This document shows, piece after piece, positions 47,467 through 57,896 of a stretch of DNA of 64,000 nt (position 1 is its first letter; each line of letters opens with the position of its first letter). The stretch spans positions 52,807,249 through 52,871,248 of the forward strand of contig NC_088295.1 in the NCBI RefSeq assembly GCF_032854445.1, in the 5' to 3' direction. A model generated the notes under the pieces. It made no database searches. It saw only the letters and a list, made by a program, of their open reading frames with translations, and was not told the origin of the DNA. A program made the position numbers and the translations under genes. Origin of the DNA: Liolophura sinensis (taxonomy: Eukaryota; Mollusca; Polyplacophora; Chitonida; Chitonidae).

Positions 47467-48705
47467 GGATGCTTCGGAAACGAACAGGTTTTGCAGTGGA
47501 CACTTTCAAAATGTGCGGTGTCATTGGCGCCTATGCGGAGAGTTGAAGCAGACTTTTATATGTTTTTAAAGAATTTATGACAAAGAAAAAGATACTTTAA
47601 ATGTTAAAAGTAACATTTAAATACCAGCTATTTTATTGCCGCTATTTTTTGGTAATACCATGACAAAATGGATGATCTGGTTACTGATATTAACAAAGAC
47701 GACAAAGTATCCTTTATTGCCTGGCAAGAAAAAATTACCCGTCAGGCTAGTTGTCTTGAAAAGCCAATGCCTACATCACGGATGCCCGATATTACGTTAC
47801 ATAACATAATAAAAACACTTTTTTTGTTTTACAGCTCATGTCACTAAAAACAGCATAATCATTTGTTGACAGTAAATAAAAGAATACCTTTTCTGTTTCG
47901 TAAATAATCAAACTATTTATTGTTTACCATTTGACTAATATCTTGCAAAAAATATATCTTCATAATTTGTTTTTAAAAGTGTGTGTTGTTTTAACTATTA
48001 ATGATAAATATTTATTTTTGTCATAACATTACTGAAAATACTTAAAATAAAAATCGTTAGTCTTTCTGTTACTTATTTAATACACAAACAATTTTAATAT
48101 AAATATAAATGATGGAATTGTCTTTTTGGGGCTTCGTAATTTTCGGCCTCAAATCATTTTTTCTTCTATGATAGTGATACTATAAACAGCAAATTTTGAT
48201 ACGTTTTGGTATGGTACTGTTCTTTATATGTAGGGATTATTTTTATGTTATCAAGTTCTCTGAAAATTAAAGGAAGCTTGTTCTCAGTGGTCATACTGTG
48301 AACTACCATTTACATTGGGTTCAAACTATTAGAAATCATGGAGGGTTTTAATAAAACGGCAGTTAGCTCCATTTTATGCTTTTCATCCAATCGCTTTCAA
48401 ACAGCACCACGTTTACAGAGGATCCTGGATCATCTTGATGCTTGTTTTATCTAGCAATAGAGCTGGTCTAGGTACAGGTGGATTTTTCCGCTCTCACACT
48501 TAGTAGGGTCTCGTTGACATTGCCACTCGTGCAAGTGGGCGTTTGCGCAGTCTATCACTCGTCGACAACTGCAGCCTGGTGTATATACATTTATCAGTGC
48601 GTTACACAAGGTAAAGTTTCTCCAGTTTCCGCGAGTCGTGCATACCTGACTAATAAATTGCAACTAATAATATCACTGCATATTCTTTTTTACCTCATTC
48701 TGTTT
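47467..48705. other. Unrecognised AT-rich DNA
   Basis: Nothing recognisable on either strand. Confidence 0.5.
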
Positions 48706-48960
48706 AATTTATTTATTTATTTGATTGGTGTTTTACGGCGTGCTTAAGAATATTTCACTTATACGACGGCGGCCAGCATTACGGTGGGAGGAAACCGGGC
48801 AGAGCCCGGAGGAAACCCTCGACCATCCGCAGGTTGCTGACAGACCTTCCCACGTACGGCTGGAGAGGAAGCCAATATGAGCTGGACTTGAACTCACAGC
48901 GACCGTATAGGTGAAAGACTCCTGGGTCAGTACGTCATTCTGCTTAAGCCATTGTGCTAG
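48706..48960 (-). repeat. SINE family 1, nearly full-length copy
   Basis: On the minus strand it runs from a partial tRNA-like head ('acccaggagtctttcaccta'), B-box and body to the tail 'caatcaaataaataaataaa'. The A-box end is degraded. Confidence 0.85.
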
Positions 48961-49407
48961 GGAATATATACGTTGATACAAACTGATATACATGAACAGT
49001 TAGAATAACCAGTAAACTGATAGTGGGACCGGATTACATTAGTAATACATGTGACTATTTGCTATCTACAGCAAACTGTTATCACTGCACTGATTTTACT
49101 CTCGATGCCGTCTTTTATATTAGTGGTCTCATTCATTTTGTACACAAAAGGAAAGCCTTGTAAGCAATGAGTTACAGAAAAGTGAAGAAACATGCCCTTT
49201 AATTGTAACTGTTGTATTATTGAATTTTGCTTTTTTATTCAACATGGAGCATATCCTGCCCCTCGCCCCGAGTTAAGCGAAGTACACCGATGCGCAACAC
49301 AAGAGTTAACCTAGTCCCACAAGCCATGCTCACATGAAAAAAGGTAGAAAACTCTCTTTGGGTCTGATAAAGAATGTACCACTGTACCCAGCAACGCTCT
49401 TTTATAT
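48961..49407. other. Unrecognised DNA between two SINEs
   Basis: Nothing recognisable on either strand. Confidence 0.5.
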
Positions 49408-49738
49408 CTGTTGATTTGAGGTTTAACGTCGTACTTAACAATTTTTCAGTCATATGACGACGAAGGAATAATTAGTGCGCTTGTAATGTGCCTCCTTATT
49501 GCAGGACGGATTTCCACCGCTCTTTTATTTTGTACTGCTTCACTTACCGAAGGCAAGTTAGCCGCCCCGCCCCGCCCGAGCCTCATGCTGAACGCCAAGC
49601 GAGGAAGTTATAACTTCCTCTTTTAAGGTCTTAGGTGTAAATCGAGCCAGGATTGACAATGGATCTACCGCACCCCCCCCCCCCCGCGAAGCGGGGGGGG
49701 GGGGGGTGCTCTACCAACTGTGCTATCGGGGCCGGTCT
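49408..49738 (-). repeat. SINE family 2 copy with an internal C/G hairpin
   Basis: Its body and ends match the copy at 17061-17412, including 'gaggaagttataacttcctc' and 'ctaccaactgtgctatcggg'. Where that copy reads 'ggatgtacggactct', this one has a C13-GCGAAGC-G14 palindrome (49673-49706) inside the tRNA-like head. Confidence 0.8.
49670..49709. repeat. Perfect C13/G14 inverted repeat with GCGAAGC centre
   Basis: Thirteen C (49673-49685) are followed by GCGAAGC (49686-49692) and fourteen G (49693-49706), bounded by CA and TG. It can form a stem of about 15 bp with a GAA loop. d(GCGAAGC) is known as an unusually stable mini-hairpin. An assembly or slippage origin is possible. Confidence 0.9.
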
Positions 49739-49773
49739 GTTCATTTGATGTTGAAGCCTTCATTATTATTATA

Positions 49774-49812
49774 AACTGACGGCCAAAAGAAACTTTACAA
49801 AGACAAAGAAAG
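49774..49812 (+). mobile_element. Orphan Tc1-type left terminal repeat next to the truncated 5' LTR
   Basis: Directly after a TA (49772-49773) the sequence 'aactgacggccaaaagaaac' and the next nine bases are the exact reverse complement of 59414-59442, the right end of the Tc1-like element (29 of 29). About ten bases later the truncated LTR begins. It is either the left end of a second Tc1 copy or the outer end of a composite unit. Confidence 0.85.
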
Positions 49813-50003
49813 TTACACAGGAGGGGAATCCCCAACATGTGCGTTGACGCTGAGTGAAACGATCGTTCTGATTGGTTGATCGGGAGGATGATATTGGTTG
49901 TCCACCATCTTCCATTAACCATAGTTCTATGCCATCTAAATAATTTGTCTCGTCTCGTCTGTGTTACAGCCCTACATTGCGCCAAACCATAGGAAGGGCA
50001 ACA
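49813..50003 (+). repeat. 5' LTR, lacking its first ~54 bp
   Basis: It matches 55004-55192 of the 3' LTR, from 'gttacacaggaggggaatcc' to 'aggaagggcaaca'. The TG start and following 53 bases present in the 3' LTR are replaced by the Tc1-type terminal repeat. Confidence 0.92.
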
Positions 50004-50021
50004 TTTTGGCGAGCTTGTCAG
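50004..50021 (-). other. Putative primer-binding site
   Basis: 'ttttggcgagcttgtcag' lies directly after the LTR end, where the tRNA primer site is expected. A TGGCG start is common in Ty3/gypsy elements. The tRNA is not identified. Confidence 0.5.
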
Positions 50022-50059
50022 GATAAGACGAATGTGTGCCAGTCAGTGGTAGTGCGGCA

Positions 50060-51264
50060 ATGGGTTCTGTGGAGACCGAGTTCGAGATTAAGGCTTTATT
50101 GTACCAGCAGGCCCCAGAAAAACTACTTGATACCATCAATAAGCTGAAGATTCGAGTGAAATTAGAAGACAGTGGAAAAACTGAGTCGCTACGCGCTATG
50201 GAAAAATACATAGCCGTATGCTCTGCAGATGAGGAAGATAAGGGTACAGTGAAGCAGAGATTCTTGATGCAGTCATGACAGCAATCCACCCATCACAGCG
50301 CCTTCGAAGTTATCTCGAGGGGAAAACAGATCTGGACTTGCCTGTGTTAAGGAAATTGCTCCGAAGATACTTCAAAGAAGATTCAGCTACAGACTTGTAT
50401 AAACTGTTGTATGAGGCCTCACAAGACACCAAAGAAGACACCTTGGACTTCACCTTGAGAATTCTGGACCTGGGACAAAAAGTTGTTTTTGTGTCACGAG
50501 AAGATGATTCCGGGTTAATGTATGACACTCTGTTAGTGCGAAGAAGGACATTGCGTTCTATCCATACTGGCCTGAGGGATGTGGCTGTCAGTCAGGATAT
50601 GAAGGAGTTGTTGGAGGGAAACCCAACAGATGAAGAAATTGTTGATGCAGTTACAAAGTCCGTGTCTGCGTATGAAGAGAGACAAACAAAAAGTGGGACA
50701 GTAAAAATCAAGAAGGCCGGAGTACACTCAGCACAGGCAGATGGAGAAACAACGGATGATACAGTAGACAATGTGGCTGATCTTGTTCGTGACTTAAAAA
50801 CAGAGGTTATGGCTATGAGAGAAGAACTAGCCAAGCGTCAGACAAAAGGGGACTGTCAAAATTGCAGAAAATCTGGTGCAGAGAAATGTAACCACTGTTT
50901 TATTTGTGGATCAGAGGAACATTTCAAGGCTGGATGTAAAGCTAGGAAACGTGTGGGGGAGAGGAAACCGTTCGGGAAACGACAACAGGTCACCACAGAG
51001 GGGAGAGTGATGGCCAGGAATGAATCCCCACCAGGCTGCGTTCAGTGTGGCAAAATGCTAACAAAGGCGTTGCAGTGTACCGGATGTAATTCCGTTGCAT
51101 ACTGTTCAATAGACTGTCAAACAGTACATTGGCCAAGTCATAAATATGTGTGTTCAGCCATTCAACAACTGGAAAAACCACGAGATTGTTTACGGCCAGA
51201 ACCAACAACCAGAACTCAAGTACAGATGATAAAGTTAGTTGGCAACAGGTGTAAAATGCTGTGA
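50060..51264 (+). pseudogene. Retrotransposon gag with CCHC knuckle and MYND finger, frameshifted
   Basis: It probably starts at ATG 50060. The first ~70 codons are in one frame, which ends at TGA 50276-50278. The rest is in the frame beginning near 50275, so a small indel lies at about 50265-50275. Visible parts are a charged, helical capsid-like region (to about 50830), a CCHC zinc knuckle at 50896-50937 (C-x2-C-x4-H-x4-C) and a MYND-type zinc finger at 51037-51153 (C-x2-C, C-x2-C, YC-x3-C, then H-x3-C). The frame ends at TGA 51262-51264, and the protease follows in the same frame. That TGA may be a decay mutation or a natural gag/pol boundary. Confidence 0.85.
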
Positions 51265-51771
51265 ACTTTAGAGAGAATAAAAACTGAAGTTTTGTGGGAC
51301 ACTGGGGCACAGGTGTGTCTCTTGCCAATTCACTGGGTTAAAGAACACTTACCTCAATCGGAAATAAAACCTATGGCAGATATCCTTGGAGACAGTAATT
51401 TAACAGTATCAGCAGCTAATGGGATCAATATCCCATTCAAGGGTTGGATCCCAATAAACTTCCGTTTAATAGGAGACAGTAGTAGTCAGGAACTTAGTGT
51501 CCCATTCCTGGTGTCCGATGTAAAGGGCATGAGTGGGCCTATTATAGGATACAATGTGATCAAATTCTATCTGGACAACAGTCGTGAAACTGGACTTTAC
51601 TTTAAGGTTAATTTGATTCAGTCAGGTTTACCCACTATAGATAAGAGAACATTAACTGCTGTGGTTAACTTAATTAATCAGAAAACAAACACAGAATCGG
51701 GTTTTGTAACTACAGGTAGAAAAAGCTACAAAGTGCCAGCCGGAGAGACTGTTGTAGTGAAATGTTTCTAA
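51265..51771 (+). pseudogene. Retrotransposon aspartic protease
   Basis: The catalytic motif LWDTGAQVCLLP has its Asp at 51298-51300. A downstream 'IIGYNVI' resembles the second hydrophobic-hydrophobic-Gly motif of retroviral-type proteases. It is in frame with gag after the TGA and is closed by TAA 51769-51771, beyond which the same frame continues without a new start. Confidence 0.82.
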
Positions 51772-52920
51772 AGAGCCAGAGTCGATGATCGTTCAGATGT
51801 AATGTTTGAGCCAAATGTGGAGCATTTGTGGCCTGAAGGTGTACAGGTTCATGGTTCATTGGTGACTGTTAACAGAGGGACCAGAGTGGCTGTTGATGTA
51901 ATTGTCACAAATGGGTTAACACAAGAAGTTAGTATTAAAGGGGGTTGCCTCGGATATTACCGGAAATACTTGGCCAACTTTTCTAGACGAGCAAAACTGC
52001 TGGATGATCTCTTGAAAAAGAAAGATTCCCCTCAGAAGTCAAAACTGTGTAAAAAGTCCAAGTACGCCCAAGTAAATCCTAAAAAAACTATCCAGTGGAC
52101 TGTAGAACATCAAGACACACTAGATGAACTGGTTGATGATCTGCTGTCCGAACATGTCATGGCGTAACCAGATTTTGGTAAGACGTTCATTCTGCATGTG
52201 GATGCAGCGCAGAAGGGCTTAGGAGTTGTGTTATACCAAACGAGGGAAAATGGACAGTTCGCTGAGGTTGCCTATGGGTCGAAGACGTTAACTCCTGCAG
52301 AAGAGAAGTATTACCTGCATTCGGGGAAATTAGAGTTCCTATCCCTCAAATGGGCGATCTGCGAGGGATTTCGTGATTACCTATATTACTCTCCTGGATT
52401 TGAGGTTTTTAGTGACAACAACCCACTGACCTATATCCTAACAAGTGCCAAACTGGACAGTACACGGCACAGATGGGTTTCCGAATTGTCGGACCTTGAA
52501 TTCACAATAAGGTATAAACCAGGTAAAACAAACTGTGATGCCGATGGGCTTTCAAGGATGCCTCTTGATATCAATGAAGCCAAGAAACAGCACCCAGAGG
52601 TCATCGCCCAGGATGCCTTGCAAGCTATCATTAGTGGTGTAAATACTACAACCCGTCCGGACAATGTTCTAATCGCTTCGGTGTCTAGTGACATAAATCT
52701 TGTGGCAGAGTTCAAGGTGACCGACTGTGCTACACCGTTGCAAAGAATACCCTTGCAAGAGATTATTAAAACGCAGAAGAGCGATGAAGACATTGGTGTT
52801 GTGATACCGCATGTCAAAACTTGTAAACGCCCTTCATTCAAGCAGACGAAAATACCCTTACAACTGCTGAAAGAATTCAGCAAGCTGAGCTTCGACGAAA
52901 ATGGTGTGCTCGTGAGGTAG
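51772..52920 (+). pseudogene. Pol fragment: RT connection plus RNase H, RT core deleted
   Basis: A protease-to-RT linker (to about 51940) runs directly into 'CLGYYRKYLANFSRRAKLL' at 51946, which is the segment after the RT palm and thumb in Ty3/gypsy pol. The whole polymerase core with its YxDD motif (normally a few hundred residues) is missing without loss of frame. RNase H follows with Asp at 52201, Glu at 52333 and Asp at 52414. Stops at 52165-52167 and 52918-52920 interrupt it. Confidence 0.87.
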
Positions 52921-54453
52921 AACACATTACCTGGAGCAACAGAACGTACTCAGATTGTGCTTCCAAAGAAGTGGCGAATACTTGTTATGAAAGAACTGCA
53001 TGACAATATAGGACACATGGGCGCTGAACGAGTGATCTCGCTGATACGAGAGCGCTTCTATTGGCCTAAGATGGCGGCTGAGGTAGAACATTACGTCAAC
53101 AGTGAGTGTGGGTGTCTGAAGGACAAGGTGCCAACCAAAGCTACTCGAACACCTCTCCAACCAATTGTGACCAGCTCACCGTTCGAACTGGTGTGCATTG
53201 ACTTTGTCCATCTGGAAAAAGCTAAGGGTGGGTTCGAGTACTTGTTAGCAGTTGTTGACCACTTTACTCGCTTTGCGCAAGTGTGCCCCACAAGGAATAA
53301 GGCTGAGGAAGAAAACTGCGGCTGAACGGATTTTCAGTGACTTTATTCCCCGTTTCGGATTTCCGGCACGTCTTCACCACGATCAGGGTGAGGAATTCCA
53401 GAACGAGTTGTTTTGTCACCTACAGAAACTTTGTGGCATGGTTAGCTCGAGAACAACCCCCTACCACCCACAAGGAAACGGGAAAGCAGAACGGTTTAAT
53501 CGGACAATTTTAACCATGTTGAAAACCTTGTCCTCTAGAGAGAAGCCTAACTGGAAAGAGCACGTGAGCAAAATTGTACACGCCTACAACTGTACGAAGA
53601 ATGATTCTACAGGTTATTCGCAGTTTTTCCTATTCTTCGGACGATCTCCTTGTTTTCCTGTGGACATCTTGTTTGACATTCAGACACCGAAAAATGCCAA
53701 GAATCAGCAGCAAAGGGCAAGAAGAACTACGACAGCAAAATGATGTCAAACACCCTTCAGCCAAATGACAGGGTTCTTGTCCGGAATTTATCAGAACGAG
53801 GTGGACCTGGAAAACTGAGATCGTGGTGGGAAGACAAGGTGCATGTCGTCCTTCAGCGGCTAGGCGATGACAGTCCTGTCTATCAAGTGAAAGCTGAGGA
53901 TGGAACTGGCAAAGTTCGGACATTACACAAAAATCTACTCCTGCCTTGTGATAATCTTCCATTGGAGCTGCCAAATCCTACTCGAGCAAAGTCAGGAATA
54001 CCTCGAAAAGTGAAGAAAAAAGGGAAGCGCGACACTGTGGAACACCCAGAGACTGATTCGGATACTGATCTTGATTGGCAAGAGTGGTTTGTAGAACAAC
54101 GACAGAGTCCATTCAAGCTTAACCCTCAGGCTGAGTCTTTCATTTCGAGAACTGAAGTGACACAACTCGAGGACACTCTCTACAGTGGATGGGATGCGGC
54201 CAGTGATAGTGTTCATTGCAGTTCCGATTGTGACAACGAAGATAATGGAACTGCGCGACGGAGACAACGATCCAAGAGGACAATCAAACCACCGTCCTGG
54301 CTGACTTACGACAGAATGGGAAATGTTACTGAGTACCGATCGCCGCCTTGTTTGAGGACATTAAATTGTGACGAAGTAACCGTGGCGTGGCCATGGCAGT
54401 TTTTTCCCCTGAGGATAGGTTCACCATTTCCGATGTTGTGGACCCCATTGTAA
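52921..54453 (+). pseudogene. Retrotransposon integrase and C-terminal tail, frameshifted
   Basis: The zinc-binding part has 'HDNIGH', but its Cys pair reads CGC instead of CxxC. The core keeps the D,D,E triad: Asp at 53200 (CIDFVH), Asp at 53381 (HHDQGEEF) and Glu at 53489 (GNGKAERFNR). The first Asp and the other two lie in different frames (change near 53310), and the frame reverts near 53720. The C-terminal domain has 'GGPGKLRSWWEDKVHVV' and a basic tail 'RRRQRSKRTIKPPSWLTYD' before TAA 54451-54453. No chromodomain is seen. Confidence 0.87.
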
Positions 54454-54937
54454 CCAGTGTGTCAGTGAATTGAAGACTTGATTGTCGGGACTGTGAACTG
54501 TGGCAGTTAAGTGTTAAATAACATTTCCTTTGTACACTTTGCTGTTTAAATTTTGAACTGATCCAGAACATTGGGATTGTTGAATTTTTAATACAAATTA
54601 TGATCAGTTACAGTTGATTCAGCTGTTGAGTATTACAAGGGCACGAGACTTTAAAAGTGATCCACTGAAAAAGCTGCTGTTTTCAATACAGTTTTAGGAA
54701 AGATTGGAAAACACACAAGGTAATGTAATCCCCCTACCCAAGAGTGAAAGTAGCATCACATGATTCTGTTGAGAACAGAAATTTGACATGGATTTTGTTA
54801 GACTGGCCATCTAATAAAATTTTGCGTTGAATATGCCTAGGTTATTATCTCATCGGTGATGTAGCGATAAATTTGGTGGAATCAGTTGAAGTGTGGATGA
54901 GCCATGAACGTAGCTAATGTCGGGACGATATTTATTT
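54454..54937 (+). other. Retrotransposon 3' untranslated region
   Basis: Non-coding sequence between the end of pol and the polypurine tract. No env-like frame is present. Confidence 0.7.
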
Positions 54938-54949
54938 AGAGGGGGAGAG
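54938..54949 (+). other. Polypurine tract
   Basis: 'agagggggagag' immediately precedes the TG of the 3' LTR, the expected plus-strand primer position. Confidence 0.85.
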
Positions 54950-55192
54950 TGTAGCGATCGTAGGTAATTAGCAATGTTGTTCTAAGGGACATAACTCGTA
55001 GGTGTTACACAGGAGGGGAATCCCCAACATGTGCGTTGACGCTGAGTGAAACGATCGCTCTGATTGGTTGATCGGGAGGATGAGACTGGTTGTCCACCAT
55101 CTTCCATTAAAAGTTCTATGCCATCTAAATAATTTGTTTCGTCTCGTCTGTGTTACAGCCCTACATTGCGCCAGACCATAGGAAGGGCAACA
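54950..55192 (+). repeat. 3' LTR, 243 bp
   Basis: It starts 'tgtagcgatcg' right after the polypurine tract and ends 'ggaagggcaaca' (TG...CA). Its last 189 bp match the 5' LTR remnant. Confidence 0.9.
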
Positions 55193-55442
55193 CAATCAGG
55201 AAAATGACAGATAAAGCCATGTAATCCACTTGGTTTTACAGGGTTTGCCAACACATCTCTTTGTTGGCTTTTTAAAGGAAACTTTATTCCTAAGGCATCG
55301 TTTGAAGTTCGTCACTCGATGGATACCTTCCCCAATATAACATGGTGAATATACTTTGCCAAATCATCTTGTGATTCCCTTATCAATATCATTTTGTTAA
55401 AAGCGTTTCCGGTATCATATTGTAAAAACTTTTTCCAGTAAG

Positions 55443-55542
55443 ATATTTATTTATTTATTTATTTATTCATTTATTTCCTTGATGTTTTACGCCGAAAGCA
55501 TTATGGTGGGAGGAAACCGGGCGTAAGGAAACCCACGACCCA
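55443..55542 (-). repeat. SINE family 1 fragment with internal deletion
   Basis: The (ATTT)n tail and 'gatgttttacgccg' jump directly to 'aaagcattatggtgggagga', so about 35 bp of the usual body is missing. The copy stops at 'cacgaccca'. Confidence 0.7.
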
Positions 55543-55659
55543 ATATGATACAGCGAATACCCTACCATGTGAAAGCTTCAGCATTCAATTGTACTGTGTA
55601 TGCTGTACTTTATCTCTAGTTTACAACCCCACAGCATCGTTATTATTTCCTAAATACAT

Positions 55660-56530
55660 ATCTTTAAAGCTTTCACGTATTTCTCCATCAACTTTCAGAA
55701 CTACTGCATCAAATTCACTTCCATAAACATCATTTTGATCTACGTTCAAAGGTTTAAGTCAAATTCACTTCGGATCCATAAATATTGGTATTTACTCACA
55801 AACCCTTTGTGTTTAAACCATTTCCATAAACATGCTTGTCCATTCTCAAATCATTTAATTTAAATCCACATTCAGTCTTTATTAATCTGTATGCCAAATT
55901 CACTTCCATAAACATCCTTTATCTACTCACAAACTATTTGCGTCAAATAGACTTCCATAAATATGATAGCCTTTTTCATAACCTTAAGTATCTATCTTTA
56001 CCATCTTTCAAAACATTTGTGTCCAATCTAATTCCGTAAATATCTCCTCCTGTTTTTGCCACCCAATTTTAGAACTGCATAATTTCTTAACCCACTTTTA
56101 GAACCTGTCAATTTTGTCTCAGTGATATTCAACGTTTATAAACATTCTTCACCACCTCCAAACGTCTGTGTCCAGCCCACTTCCATAAACATCTTTATCC
56201 ACTTTTAAATCCTGTATGTCAGATTTGACACATAACTTTATGCCATGGCCAATTCCATAAACATCTTTAGCCACTTCTGTTCAATCCAGATCCAACTTGT
56301 AACTTCTTTACCATTTACGAACCTTTATGTCGTTGCCACTTCCACAAACATTTTTACCACTTTGAATTCGTGCCTTTATGTCCACATTCATAAATATCTT
56401 TGTCCCCTCTTCGAACCTGTATGTGCAATCCTTTCCCAAAAGTTTATAGTACCTTTACCGAGGTATGTTAAATGTTAAATCCATGTCCACCTCCTCAGGC
56501 ATCTCCTCAAATTCACTTCCTGAAAGAAAT
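55660..56530. repeat. Degenerate ~55-bp tandem array
   Basis: The phrase 'aaattcacttccataaacat' followed by cttt..tccactttcaaa..ctgtatgtc recurs many times (for example 55705, 55890, 55935, 56170, 56250) at roughly 50-60 bp spacing with heavy divergence. Short open frames in it are artefacts. Confidence 0.75.
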
Positions 56531-57896
56531 ATCAAATCTTCCTAAATATATCACAGACACCATCGCCTGAAACCAGTATACCATTCCCACGGGTCGCCCC
56601 GTGCGTCCTTGTGAGTGATTCCTCCTCTTTGTGTCAGGCTGCTACTAAGCTGAAATGCTGGTGTAAGACTCTCTAGACGTCCATATCTAAACGATCCAGT
56701 GGCGATTGGCGGGAGCGGTCTACACTTGGATGTTCCTAAAGTCCTGATGGCGACTAAGTGGGCCTTTGATCCTGACAGCGTCCTGTCTCAGGAGAAAAGA
56801 CTCGTGTCAACGCGGATCTGTACAGCTATAAGTTAGCTGTAAGCCTCTCATACGCCTCAAAGATTCCACAGTTGCCCTAAACAGCACCTGTCTCTGGCAC
56901 AATATTTCAGTTGCTGGAAACTGCCGTTCTCTGAGAACAGGTATTATAAGTGTCATTTGTCCACAGATTTGGTCCACTGTGTACTATGATAAGCTTAATC
57001 AAGACTACTCTCCCTGTATTTTGTCATAAATAGAGCCTCTATTAATCTCACTGATCCCGCTGTGAGTTATACAGGACGACCAACTCTTATGACGTTATTT
57101 TCATTTTGCACATAAGTCTAATCCTTTATATGGCCTACTCACCAATTATTGTCTTTAAGGTAACTGCTAGACATTTTTATCTGTTCATACTTTTTTAGAT
57201 CAATATTCCATCACTGATTAAACATTTGATCAAACAGCCAGAGAGAATGTACTACATAATAATAATCTGCACTCCACCTATTAAAAGACAATTTTAACGC
57301 CACTCAAGAATTTCAGGGGAGATGATAATGGGTGTAGGAGTGAAAAATCTATGTGTTTCACCCCAGCCTAAGTCTTGATCCCGACATTGTCAAGAGACGA
57401 ACTGTCTTGGTGGACAAGATGACCCGAGAAATCGCCATCACTGGGGAGATATAATATCTCAAAATAACAATGCTCTAATGTAAGTGTCTATAACAATAGT
57501 TAGTCTCTACAAACTAGCACTGAATTATGTCAGTGTTAAATATACGCGCATCAATCGGTCTGAAACAGGACAAAAATATCAATAAAACCATTCACAAATT
57601 CTCTAAGGAGCCGAAAGTGTTATCGACTTATATTTGCTTATTCCCTCGTTCATATGTCAATGAGGTAAATTATGTCAACTATCTCCAAAACAATGTTTTG
57701 GTACATGAATAAAATTGTATAGTTTATTTAACTGTATACGCAAAACTGTATAATTTACTCTTATGTGGAATATTGTTCATTTTCTTACTGTTACCACAAC
57801 CCCTAGCTTGGGCCAGTCTTAGGCCAGAAGGTTACATGTAGAATGTAATTTTTGCTTTCATCCATTCTTGTGTGTGTCATGAAAGTCGAATAAATA
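56531..57896. other. Unrecognised DNA before the Tc1-like element
   Basis: No exon, RNA gene or repeat structure recognised. Confidence 0.5.

Larger units (their letters stand above)
49813..55192 (+). mobile_element. Decayed Ty3/gypsy-like LTR retrotransposon
   Basis: The order is 5' LTR remnant, gag (zinc knuckle plus MYND finger), aspartic protease, RT connection, RNase H, integrase, polypurine tract, 3' LTR. The protease-RT-RNaseH-integrase order and motifs place it with Ty3/gypsy elements. It is about 5.4 kb. It cannot be autonomous: the RT catalytic core is absent, four in-frame stops lie at 51262, 51769, 52165 and 52918, and frame changes occur near 50270, 53310 and 53720. Most of the pol parts share one frame. 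The retained LTR similarity (a few substitutions and a 5-bp indel over 190 bp) suggests moderate age. Confidence 0.9.

Noticed and set aside
54454-54937. Possible env gene after pol in the LTR element
   Set aside because: No long frame, signal peptide or membrane segment is present between pol and the polypurine tract.
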